Positions 34,940 through 42,755 of a stretch of DNA of 64,000 nt are shown piece by piece. The position numbers and the translations under genes are program-made. Under the pieces are notes generated by a model that saw nothing but the letters and a program-made list of their open reading frames with translations, was not told the DNA's origin and did not search any database. Numbering within the stretch: the stretch's first letter is position 1; each line of letters starts with the position of its first letter. The stretch comes from UBA1444 sp964601085. Its GTDB lineage: Bacteria; Bacillota; Negativicutes; UBA1444. The DNA lies in NCBI GenBank assembly GCA_964601085.1, contig CAZRLN010000001.1, forward strand, positions 62,001-126,000. The letters run 5' to 3'.

Positions 34940-36087
34940 TTTGTTTCTCCTTTGTTGGGGGATAACGAAAGCAGTATTTCGGCAATAACCGGGGTTCCAG
35001 CAAAAGAAAATTCTTGCGATGGATAACGATGCGGATTTTCATCCGCCAGCCGCGATACCATTCGGCAAATGGCGGCGTGAGTGGGACAATGGCTGCCAAT
35101 TCCGGCATTCAGGACAAAGTTGATATTTCCCTCTTCCTGCAGTCCCACGGCGCCGGTAAGAAGCAGCGGCCGACACAGGGCAGCGGCTTCCATAATGGTT
35201 CCCGGTCCGGCTTTAGTGACTACCACGTCGGCGGCGATCATCAATTGTTCCATGTTATCGATGAATCCGTACACCCGGGTATGCTGCGGCAATGGGGTTC
35301 GTGCGGTGAGTTTTCGCAAAAGGGGTTGATTTCGTCCCGTGACTGCCAAAATAGTGATCTGGGGACATTGACGCTCCAGTTCCGAAATCAGGGTCTCCAA
35401 CGATCCACCACCCGCTCCGCCGCTGGTCAAAAGAACGATGAACCGGTCGACGGGCAATCCGAGTTGCCGGCGAACAGCGGCACGGTCCAGTTGGGGGCGG
35501 CAGAATCGAGGGTGGATGGGAAACCCGACCAAACGCAAGTTTTTGGCGGGAACGCCGTAACGTTCTGCAATACTAAAGGATTCCGAAGTTGGCAACAAGT
35601 AAAGATCGGCGCGGGGAGATATCCAGGAAGCATGAACGCTGACCAAATCGGTAACCATTGTGATTACGGGCCAGTTTGCATGCGTTTCATCCCGATAGGA
35701 ACACATGGGTCGTACGGCGAGAGGATGAATGACGACTACCAGGTCGGGGTTGAAAGTTTCAATCACTTTGCGAATCCGACTGCGGGCGAATCGGTACAGC
35801 AAGCTTGAAGCAAGATCCATGAAGCGGGAGCTGTTTGAGAGACGAAACAGCAAATTGTGCAGCCAAATATGACCGGAAGAAAAAAATGCGTACAGTTCGG
35901 GAGCGTTCTGAATTCCCGGTAGGCCGCTGGCCCGCAACAAGTCCACCATCTCACACTGGATCGACTGACCGGAGGACGATAAGGCCGCGATAATAGCATT
36001 GGCGGCGCTGCGATGACCGCCGCCTGTATCCGAGATGATAAACAGGATCTTTTTATTCACGGGCGAATCTTGCGCCCCCTTTCCCAT
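34936..36087 (-). CDS. MGDG-synthase-like GT28 glycosyltransferase (UgtP type)
   Basis: 383 residues. The N-terminal MGDG_synth domain shows KKILFIISDTGGGHRSAANAI; the C-terminal half has LLTSGGAGGGSLETLI and ADVVVTKAGPGTIMEAAALCRP, the GT28 donor site. Such enzymes add glucose or galactose to diacylglycerol. First gene of a three-gene minus-strand operon with the c-di-GMP protein and permease; start codons of the later genes overlap stops. The lipid substrate is inference. Confidence 0.87.
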   Translation of the reverse strand: MGKGAQDSPVNKKILFIISDTGGGHRSAANAIIAALSSSGQSIQCEMVDLLRASGLPGIQNAPELYAFFSSGHIWLHNLLFRLSNSSRFMDLASSLLYRFARSRIRKVIETFNPDLVVVIHPLAVRPMCSYRDETHANWPVITMVTDLVSVHASWISPRADLYLLPTSESFSIAERYGVPAKNLRLVGFPIHPRFCRPQLDRAAVRRQLGLPVDRFIVLLTSGGAGGGSLETLISELERQCPQITILAVTGRNQPLLRKLTARTPLPQHTRVYGFIDNMEQLMIAADVVVTKAGPGTIMEAAALCRPLLLTGAVGLQEEGNINFVLNAGIGSHCPTHAAICRMVSRLADENPHRYPSQEFSFAGTPVIAEILLSLSPNKGETN

Positions 36088-36104
36088 AAAATATCCACTT
36101 TACT

Positions 36105-36112
36105 ATTATAAT
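36105..36112. promoter_or_regulatory. Overlapping divergent -10 boxes
   Basis: ATTATAAT gives TATAAT on the minus strand (36105-36110) and on the plus strand (36107-36112). The minus one would start the GT28-PAS/GGDEF/EAL-permease operon with a leader of about ten bases. No strong -35 is seen on either side, so assignment is tentative. Confidence 0.35.
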
Positions 36113-36260
36113 CAATTATTGGGCAAAAGAAAGCAGGCAGACCCGCGTGGCTTTGATTATGGCAACTGGTCGTCGGCAGCGGCGCGTTGCAGGCCGGGAG
36201 GCGAAATGATAGAATGATACCGTGGTAAAGCTTTGAATAAAGGCGGAGGAGGAATTGCCG

Positions 36261-36734
36261 GTGGGAAGAATCATGGACGCGGTGACGGCTTTTTTGCAGG
36301 AAGACAATTGGCGTTATGAAGAAATTCCCGGTGAATCCGCCATTCGTTTTAGTTTTTCAGGAAAAAATGCCCGATATGATTGCTTTGGACGTGTCAACGA
36401 AGAACACGAAATTTTTGTATTTTACTGTATCGTTCCAATCCGCGTCCCGGAGCCGCAACGAGCGGTGATAACGGAATTGCTGTCGCGAATTAACTATGGC
36501 TTGAACATCGGTAATTTTGAACTGGATATGAATGATGGCGAAATTCGTTATAAAACAAGTATCGATGTCGAAGGCGGCGAATTGACGTCGAGGATGGCAG
36601 AAACTTTGATTGCAGTCAACATTTCGACGACAGATCGTTATTTTCCCGCGTTTACCGATGTCATGTACGCGGGAGTCGCTCCGGTCGAAGCTGTCGTAAG
36701 GATTGAACGACCGGACCCTTCAACCAGGAATTGA
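36261..36734 (+). CDS. YbjN-domain protein
   Basis: About 157 residues. AGGAGGA lies 9 nt before GTG 36261; TTG 36255 is closer. MDAVTAFLQEDNWRYEEI begins a YbjN domain, with INYGLNIGNFELDMNDGEIRYK and an MYAG near the end as usual for the family. YbjN proteins are chaperone-like or signalling proteins of unclear role. It overlaps nothing and is followed by a REC-HDOD gene 31 nt away, likely in one transcript. Confidence 0.82.
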   Translation: MGRIMDAVTAFLQEDNWRYEEIPGESAIRFSFSGKNARYDCFGRVNEEHEIFVFYCIVPIRVPEPQRAVITELLSRINYGLNIGNFELDMNDGEIRYKTSIDVEGGELTSRMAETLIAVNISTTDRYFPAFTDVMYAGVAPVEAVVRIERPDPSTRN

Positions 36735-36765
36735 CGGGAAACAGGGCGAATGGGAGTTGGAAATT

Positions 36766-37944
36766 TTGAATAAGACCTTGTTGTTGGTGGACGATGAAAC
36801 AAATATCTTAAAAGCCCTGCAAAGGATTTTTTTGCCGTTGGGATACGGGGTATTCACGGCGGAAAGTGGCGAACGCGGTCTGGAAGTACTCGCACAAGAG
36901 CAGATCGATCTTGTGATCAGTGATATGCGGATGCCCGGTATGAACGGGCATGAATTTTTGAAACAGGTTCGGGCTGCTTCACCGAATACGATGCGGGCGA
37001 TCCTGAGTGGCTTTGCGGAAGGAAAGGATGTCATTGGCTGCCTGCGTGACGGTTCAGCCCGGATGTATATTCTCAAGCCCTGGGATAACGCGCTTCTAGT
37101 GCGGGAAGTTGAAAAACTGCTGCAGTTGGGAGAACTGTTTTCTCGCCGTAATTTGCTGGAAATCTTTAACAATCTGAAGGATTTACCGACTATGCCGGAC
37201 CTGTATGGGCGCTTATGTTCCCTGATGGAACATGATGCCAGTCTGGATGAGATTGCCCAGCTTGTCGAGCATGATCAGACGATTGCCGCAAAGCTTCTGC
37301 AAGTCGCCAATTCTGTTTATTACAATATGAGTACGGGTTCCGTACGACAGGCGATTATATACATGGGCCTGACAAACCTGAAGACCATTGTATTGGGCTT
37401 ATCCGTCCTGAAACAATTGGACGGGCTGCATGGCGGTTTTTTTTCCAAAGATGTCCTGTGGGGTCATGCCGATCAAGTCAACCGTTTCACGCATTTGCTG
37501 TTTGAACGTTGTTTGGGTCGGACAATGAAAGAAAACGAAGCTACGGCGGGATTGCTTCATGATATCGGGCGCATTTTATTGATCAAGGATTATACGCAGC
37601 CGTATTCCGGCGTAACCCGCTCGGTTTTTCAAAACAGGGATGCGACTTTTCGGGATACGGAACGAACGTTAATGGGAATCTCCCATGATGAGGTGGGAGG
37701 TTTTTTGCTCAATTGGTGGAGTTTACCGCATCCGATCGTGGAGGCGGCGATGTTTCATCACGATCCGTTGAATGAAGCAATATTTCACAAGGAAGTAGTC
37801 GCTTCTGTTCACATTGCCGACTATTTCGCCTGGAAACAGAAAAAGGCGCTAACGCTGCCCAAACTACATCCCGGGGCTTTTGAGGTTCTGGGAACAGATC
37901 AGGCAAGTTGTGAAGCGTTGCTTTTGCGGGAAGGCGACAAATAA
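36766..37944 (+). CDS. Response regulator with HDOD output domain
   Basis: About 392 residues from TTG 36766 (GGGAG upstream). REC domain: LLLVDDETNILKAL, phosphoacceptor Asp53 in ISDMRMPGMNG, then T/S and LKPW. HDOD from about 140: LPTMPDLYGRLCSLMEHD, ANSVYYNMSTG, with GLLHDIGRILL as a remnant HD pair. Such proteins link phosphorelays to c-di-GMP or motility control. No partner kinase is in the window. Confidence 0.9.
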   Translation: MNKTLLLVDDETNILKALQRIFLPLGYGVFTAESGERGLEVLAQEQIDLVISDMRMPGMNGHEFLKQVRAASPNTMRAILSGFAEGKDVIGCLRDGSARMYILKPWDNALLVREVEKLLQLGELFSRRNLLEIFNNLKDLPTMPDLYGRLCSLMEHDASLDEIAQLVEHDQTIAAKLLQVANSVYYNMSTGSVRQAIIYMGLTNLKTIVLGLSVLKQLDGLHGGFFSKDVLWGHADQVNRFTHLLFERCLGRTMKENEATAGLLHDIGRILLIKDYTQPYSGVTRSVFQNRDATFRDTERTLMGISHDEVGGFLLNWWSLPHPIVEAAMFHHDPLNEAIFHKEVVASVHIADYFAWKQKKALTLPKLHPGAFEVLGTDQASCEALLLREGDK

Positions 37945-38069
37945 TTATTAACTTCCACGCGGAGTTTTGTTTCTTCTGGAAATAGAAGGAGATTTTTTTA
38001 CGCGAGGCGAATGATTCTATAAGCGAAAAGGTCTGTTGATGTTTACGAAGCGGTAGGAGGGGAGTATCG

Positions 38070-39287
38070 GTGGAAGTTCATGTGGCGCGACAGCCGATTT
38101 TTGACTCGGCGAAGCAGGTAATCGGCTACGAACTGCTATTTAGGAACGGCGAAGATGATTTTTTTCCGGGAATGGACGCCGACCAGGCGACCGCCGATGT
38201 GATCAGCAGTAGTTTCTTTCTTAAAATTGTCGATGACTTGACCTGTGGAAAAAAAGCGTTCATAAATTTTACTCCCCGCTTTCTCAAACATGAAATGATG
38301 ACGATGTTGCCGCCCCAATCCGTGGCGCTGGAACTGTCGGAAAACGGCGAAGTCGGACCGGAGGTGTTGGCGGCCTGCCAACATCTTAAAGAGCAGGGGT
38401 ACATGGTTGTGATCGATGACTTTATTTTCCGCCAACAGTCGGATCTGTTGGTTCAGCTGGCGGATATGGTCAAAGTCGATTTTTTACGGACGAAAGATGA
38501 CGAACGCCGGAGTATTGCCCAGAAGTTGGCGGGGAGCAGGGTTGCCCTGTTGGCGGAAAAGATCGAGAGCTATTATGATTTTAAGCAAGCAAAAGATTTT
38601 GGGTATCAATATTTCCAGGGGTACTTCTTTGGCCGGCCGGAAGTATTTTCCGGGCGTGACATCCCAGGTTATACGATCAACTATTTGAATATGCTGCGGG
38701 AAGCAAGCCGGAGCGATATCGATTTTGACAAACTGGAGCAGATTTTCCGCCGGGATGTTGCTTTGTCTTTCAAAATGTTGAAGTTTATTAATTCGTCTTT
38801 TTTTGGTTTGCGCAATAAAGTATCGTCCGTCAAGCAAGCATTGGTGTTGCTTGGTAGAAAAGAAATTCTAAAATGGATTTCGCTGTTGGCGTTGCAGAAC
38901 ATGGCGCAAGAAAAACCGGATGAATTGGTTGTACTGTCGTTGATTCGGGCGCGATTCGGTGAATTGTTGGCATTACAGCTCGGCTGGTCTAAACGGAGCG
39001 ATCCGGCCTTTTTGGTTGGATTGTTTTCGTTGGTGGATGCGATGCTGGATCGTCCCATGAATGATATCCTCAGGGAATTGCCACTGGATGACGATATTGT
39101 TGCGGCGCTGTTGCGAGGCGATAACGATTTGGCGCAATTGCACACGATGGCGCGGCATTATGAAAAAGCGGAATGGGACGAATTTGAGGCGGGGGCAAAA
39201 ACGCTGAGGATTGCCGACAAAGACGTGGCGGAATTGTATCGGCAGTCGGTGAATTGGGCGCAAGGCCTGTCAGCTTTGTTGGGGTAG
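38070..39287 (+). CDS. Degenerate EAL-HDOD signalling protein (YuxH-like)
   Basis: 405 residues. N-terminal EAL-like domain (1-195) begins VARQPIFDSAKQVIGYELLFR; the EAL triplet is ELL and DDFG is DDFI, and metal ligands are missing, so c-di-GMP hydrolysis is unlikely. HDOD follows (~200-390) with FKMLKFINSSFFGLRNKVSSVKQ, seen here in its LKxxNS form. GGAGGGG upstream of the GTG. Works with its REC-HDOD neighbour by position. Confidence 0.88.
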   Translation: MEVHVARQPIFDSAKQVIGYELLFRNGEDDFFPGMDADQATADVISSSFFLKIVDDLTCGKKAFINFTPRFLKHEMMTMLPPQSVALELSENGEVGPEVLAACQHLKEQGYMVVIDDFIFRQQSDLLVQLADMVKVDFLRTKDDERRSIAQKLAGSRVALLAEKIESYYDFKQAKDFGYQYFQGYFFGRPEVFSGRDIPGYTINYLNMLREASRSDIDFDKLEQIFRRDVALSFKMLKFINSSFFGLRNKVSSVKQALVLLGRKEILKWISLLALQNMAQEKPDELVVLSLIRARFGELLALQLGWSKRSDPAFLVGLFSLVDAMLDRPMNDILRELPLDDDIVAALLRGDNDLAQLHTMARHYEKAEWDEFEAGAKTLRIADKDVAELYRQSVNWAQGLSALLG

Positions 39288-39295
39288 TATTTTCG

Positions 39296-39333
39296 GATCC
39301 TTCTTTCTTGATCGGAAAGAAGGATCTTTTTTT
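39296..39333 (+). terminator. Intrinsic terminator after the EAL-HDOD gene
   Basis: A 12-bp stem (GATCCTTCTTTC/GAAAGAAGGATC) with a 7-nt loop is followed by seven T. It separates the signalling genes from the alanine dehydrogenase unit. Confidence 0.9.
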
Positions 39334-39341
39334 GGATTTGT

Positions 39342-39410
39342 GGAAACTAATATTTCCGTTATGGAATAATAAATTTACGATTGTGGAAACTATTTGCTAC
39401 AAAATAGCAG
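39342..39410. promoter_or_regulatory. Cluster of inverted and direct repeats, candidate enhancer site
   Basis: TGTGGAAACT occurs twice (about 39340 and 39383). The first forms GGAAA-N6-TTTCC (39342-39357), overlapping TTCC-N5-GGAA. A third repeat, CTATTT-N6-AAATAG, follows. They lie 165-235 nt upstream of the sigma-54 promoter, a normal distance for activator binding. Binding by the TyrR-like protein encoded downstream is inference. Confidence 0.4.
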
Positions 39411-39572
39411 CGCATTTGATCGTTTCGTGTTCTGTTTTTCTGTCGGTCCTATCTTTTTTTAGTCGATCTCGAGTCTCAGGGGCTTAGTGGCCGCGACGGA
39501 GCTGGGATGAACGTGGATATGTCGATTCGTATGCAAGAACGATTCCTGTAGATTTCTTCATTGCAGTTGAGA

Positions 39573-39590
39573 TTGGCATGATTATTGCAA
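39573..39590 (+). promoter_or_regulatory. Sigma-54 (-24/-12) promoter for ald
   Basis: TTGGCATGATTATTGCAA fits the sigma-54 consensus: GG at 39575-39576 and GC at 39587-39588 with exactly ten bases between. Start of transcription would be near 39600, about 42 nt before the ald ATG. Confidence 0.85.
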
Positions 39591-39641
39591 TGTTTATATG
39601 CATGAGGACAACCTTGAGTATATGAAACGGAGGCAATAAGC

Positions 39642-40757
39642 ATGATTATTGGCGTGGCAAAAGAAATCAAAAACAATGAGAACCGGGTGGCGCTGACTCC
39701 GGCGGGAGCCGAAGAATTGCATAACGCTGGCCACAAAGTTTTGGTGGAGGCGGGAGCCGGGATTGGCAGCGGTTTTGCCGATGAGGCGTATGCAAGTGTT
39801 GGGGCGGAAATCGTCGGCGAAAAACAAAGACTTTTTGATTTGTCGGAAATGATCATGAAGGTCAAGGAACCTCTACCGCCGGAGTATGGACTTTTCCATG
39901 CCGGTCAGATTTTGTTCACATATCTGCATCTGGCGCCAGAACCGGAGCTGACGGAAGCCTTGCTGAAGGCGAAAGTGACAGGAATCGCTTACGAGACGAT
40001 TGAAACAGCGAACCGGAGTTTGCCGTTGCTGATTCCGATGAGTGAAATCGCCGGTAGAATGGCGACGCAAATCGGCGCCCATTTCCTCGAAAAACATGAG
40101 GGCGGAAAAGGCGTGCTTTTGGGTGGGGTTCCCGGCGTTGCAGCCGGTCGTGTGGTTGTTGTCGGGGGCGGCATTGTCGGCACGAACGCGGCTCGCATCG
40201 CACACGGCATGGGCGCTCGGGTCACGGTGATCGATAGTTCGGCGGAACGGCTGCGTCAATTGGATGATTTGTTTATGGGGCAGGTTGCCACCGTCATTTC
40301 CAATCGTTATAACATTGCGGCGTGCACACGCGACGCCGATCTGGTAATCGGCGCGGTGCTGATTCATGGCGCCAAAGCGCCCAAATTGGTGACAGAGAAA
40401 ATGGTTCAGGCGATGGAACCCGGATCCGTGATTGTCGATGTGGCGATTGACCAAGGAGGTTGCGTGGAGACCTCCGATCACGTCACCACCCATAGTAGTC
40501 CGACATTTTCGAAGCACGGCGTAATCCATTACGCGGTCGCCAACATGCCAGGCGCGGTAGCCCGGACGTCCACTCTGGCGCTGACCAATGTAACTATTCA
40601 GTACGCACTGCAGATTGCTGGACGCGGCTGGAAGACAATGGCGAAGGAAAACCCGGGATTCGCCAAGGGAATCAACGTTACGGATGGACATTTGACATAT
40701 CAGGCGGTGGCAGAGGCTCTGAACCTTCCTTACACTTCGCTGGATAGCTTGCTGTAA
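39642..40757 (+). CDS. ald: Alanine dehydrogenase
   Basis: 371 residues, the family length. MIIGVAKEIKNNENRVALTP and the catalytic-His segment YLHLAPEPELTEALL are canonical, with NAD fold VVVVGGGIVGTNAARIAHGMGA. It converts L-alanine to pyruvate and ammonia with NAD. A sigma-54 promoter precedes it and a sigma-54 activator gene follows 44 nt later, so it is probably switched by amino-acid supply. AlaDH lets cells use alanine as carbon or nitrogen source. Confidence 0.97.
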   Translation: MIIGVAKEIKNNENRVALTPAGAEELHNAGHKVLVEAGAGIGSGFADEAYASVGAEIVGEKQRLFDLSEMIMKVKEPLPPEYGLFHAGQILFTYLHLAPEPELTEALLKAKVTGIAYETIETANRSLPLLIPMSEIAGRMATQIGAHFLEKHEGGKGVLLGGVPGVAAGRVVVVGGGIVGTNAARIAHGMGARVTVIDSSAERLRQLDDLFMGQVATVISNRYNIAACTRDADLVIGAVLIHGAKAPKLVTEKMVQAMEPGSVIVDVAIDQGGCVETSDHVTTHSSPTFSKHGVIHYAVANMPGAVARTSTLALTNVTIQYALQIAGRGWKTMAKENPGFAKGINVTDGHLTYQAVAEALNLPYTSLDSLL

Positions 40758-40801
40758 GGAATGTTGCGGCATGCGCCGCCGCGACGGAGGAGGTGCATGC
40801 G

Positions 40802-42373
40802 ATGGATACGGTTCGCCTAAAGTTGCCCAATGTAGATCGCGTCGGATTGGTGCTGGATATTTCCCATGCGCTGGTGAGCCGAAAGATCAATATTGTTTCC
40901 ATGGAAGTAGAGCCGAACGTTACTTATCTGGAGTTGGAGGCCATGCCAGACGCGGTCCGCCAGGAAGTGACGACGGCTCTGCTGTCCATTCCGCAGATTT
41001 TGGATGTAGTGCCTGTTGATTTAATGCCGCACCAAGTTCGTACGGAACAGTTAAAGGCGGTCATGACGGCGGTCAGCGATGGAATCGTGGCGATCGATGC
41101 CGGCGGAGTAGTGACGCAATACAATCCGGCCGCGGAAACAATCCTGCACTTGGCGCGGGAAAAAATTATCGGTTGTCATCTGACAGCTTGTCTGCCGGCC
41201 GACATGCCCTTGTTGGACACTTTACAAACTGGCGTTTCCTACAATAACCGGGAAATTGTCCTAGAGCAGACCAAAAGTCACTATTTGGCAAGCGGGCGCC
41301 CCATTTTTGACCCCGGCGGGCGCATTATCGGCGCGGTGGCTGTTTTGAAAGACATCAGCGAGATCCGGGAATTGGTGCAGTCGGTTACGGGCCAGATGCC
41401 AACAGCCTTTGAACGGATATTGCATGAAAGTACGGCCATGAAGCGGGCGGTGGCCATGGCCAAGACGATTGCCCGAGGCGATTCCACTGTATTGCTGCGG
41501 GGGGAAACGGGAACCGGCAAGGAAATGTTCGCCCGGGCGATCCATGAAGCTTCGCCGCGCGCCGCCCGGATGTTTGTGCCGATCAACTGTGCGGCGATAC
41601 CGGACCATTTGCTGGAAAGCGAACTGTTCGGTTATGAAGAAGGGGCTTTTTCCGGCGCAGCAAAAGGCGGAAAAAAAGGCTTGTTTGAATATGCCGCAGG
41701 CGGCACGGTTTTGCTGGATGAGGTGGCGGAACTTTCCAGCCCCCTCCAAGCAAAACTGCTGCGAGTTCTGCAGGATGGCAAGGTCCGTCGCGTGGGCGGA
41801 ACCAAAGAAATCAATGTGAATGTGCGGTTGATGGCGGCGACGCATCGTAATCTGGAAGACTTGATGGTGCGGGGGTTGTTTCGGGAAGACCTGTATTACC
41901 GGTTGAATGTCATTCCTCTGTTTTTGCCGCCATTACGCGAGCGCCCCGAGGATATTCCGCTATTAGTGGATTTGTTTCTGCGCCGGTTCGCCGCTCGGAT
42001 GAAGAAACCCGTTCCCCTCGTGGGGGAAGTGGCGATGGCCAAAATGATCAGGTATGCCTGGCCCGGCAACATCCGTGAATTGGAAAATGTCGTGGAACGT
42101 GCGGTAAATCTTGTGGACGGTCCGGTGATTTTGGCCAATCATGTCTTGGTGCAGGGAAGCGCAGCGGTAATAGCGGCGCCGATTTCTGACGCAGGATTTC
42201 CCCGGTTGGGAGAGGCGGTGGCGGAAACGGAACGGGAAGCGCTGCTCCAGGCTATCCGTGTGCATCGTTCCTCACGAAAGCTGGGAGCAGCGCTGGGGAT
42301 TTCTCATACGGCGGCGTTGAAAAAGTTAAAAAAATATGGCATAGTCTTTCCTGCCGATGGATTCGAAAAATGA
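40802..42373 (+). CDS. TyrR-like sigma-54 activator (ACT-PAS-AAA-HTH)
   Basis: 523 residues from ATG 40802 (GGAGGAGGTG upstream). ACT domain (~1-75, VGLVLDISHALVSRKINIVSME), PAS (~85-190), AAA+ core (~210-430) with GETGTGKEMFARAIH, GAFSGA for GAFTGA, and LLDEVAE, then a TyrR-type HTH (SRKLGAALGISHTAALKKL). ACT suggests an amino-acid ligand. Ser for Thr in GAFTGA still allows sigma-54 contact in principle. Most likely controls ald and its own transcript. Confidence 0.92.
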   Translation: MDTVRLKLPNVDRVGLVLDISHALVSRKINIVSMEVEPNVTYLELEAMPDAVRQEVTTALLSIPQILDVVPVDLMPHQVRTEQLKAVMTAVSDGIVAIDAGGVVTQYNPAAETILHLAREKIIGCHLTACLPADMPLLDTLQTGVSYNNREIVLEQTKSHYLASGRPIFDPGGRIIGAVAVLKDISEIRELVQSVTGQMPTAFERILHESTAMKRAVAMAKTIARGDSTVLLRGETGTGKEMFARAIHEASPRAARMFVPINCAAIPDHLLESELFGYEEGAFSGAAKGGKKGLFEYAAGGTVLLDEVAELSSPLQAKLLRVLQDGKVRRVGGTKEINVNVRLMAATHRNLEDLMVRGLFREDLYYRLNVIPLFLPPLRERPEDIPLLVDLFLRRFAARMKKPVPLVGEVAMAKMIRYAWPGNIRELENVVERAVNLVDGPVILANHVLVQGSAAVIAAPISDAGFPRLGEAVAETEREALLQAIRVHRSSRKLGAALGISHTAALKKLKKYGIVFPADGFEK

Positions 42374-42442
42374 GGAAGATTCATTGCCGTCAAGCGATGG
42401 GGATGAACAATCTAATTTTTTTTGCGCCCGCAAGAAGGATTT

Positions 42443-42472
42443 TTGTAAGACATTTCGAATTAGTCCTATAAT
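42443..42472 (+). promoter_or_regulatory. Promoter of the glycine riboswitch-gcv transcript
   Basis: TTGTAA (42443-42448), 18 nt, TATAAT (42467-42472). It lies about 50 nt ahead of the first aptamer. Confidence 0.6.
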
Positions 42473-42520
42473 CAGGGTGATGCAAATATCCTAAAAATGA
42501 ATATTGCGGGATGATGGTTG

Positions 42521-42692
42521 TGGAAGAGCTCGCGGTATGTGGCGACGCCGAAGGGGCAGGCTGACCTGGCAAACTCTCAGGCAAAAGAACTACAACCGGA
42601 CCAGACTCTGGAGAGAACGCCGCCGAAGGAGGCGGGCGTCACCGATGGGGAGCCGACAGGCTAATCTCTCAGGTAGGCAAGACAGAGACAGG
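42521..42692 (+). ncRNA. Tandem glycine riboswitch (gcvT motif)
   Basis: Two copies of the gcvT aptamer core: GACGCCGAAGGGGCA with AAACTCTCAGGCAAAAG in the first, GCCGCCGAAGGAGGC with ATCTCTCAGGTA in the second, joined by CCAGACTCTGGAGAG. Glycine binding should control the terminator that follows and so the gcv operon, usually an ON switch. Confidence 0.93.
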
Positions 42693-42726
42693 AGAAAAAT
42701 TGGTTTTTCCTGTCTCTTTTTTTATG
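42684..42726 (+). terminator. Riboswitch expression-platform terminator
   Basis: AGAGACAGGA pairs with TCCTGTCTCT around an A/T-rich extended stem, then a T run. The 5' arm lies in the end of the second aptamer, which lets glycine binding block terminator formation. Confidence 0.88.
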
Positions 42727-42755
42727 GCTAAATTTTTTTGAGGAGGTGCGAGAAC

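Noticed and set aside
36035..36217. Small + frame before the YbjN gene
   Set aside because: Covers promoter sequence, no ribosome site, no recognisable sequence.
37945..38069. Weak hairpin CTTCT/AGAAG followed by T run between REC-HDOD and EAL-HDOD genes
   Set aside because: Only five base pairs, mostly A-U/G-C mixed with an interrupted T run; too weak to call a terminator.
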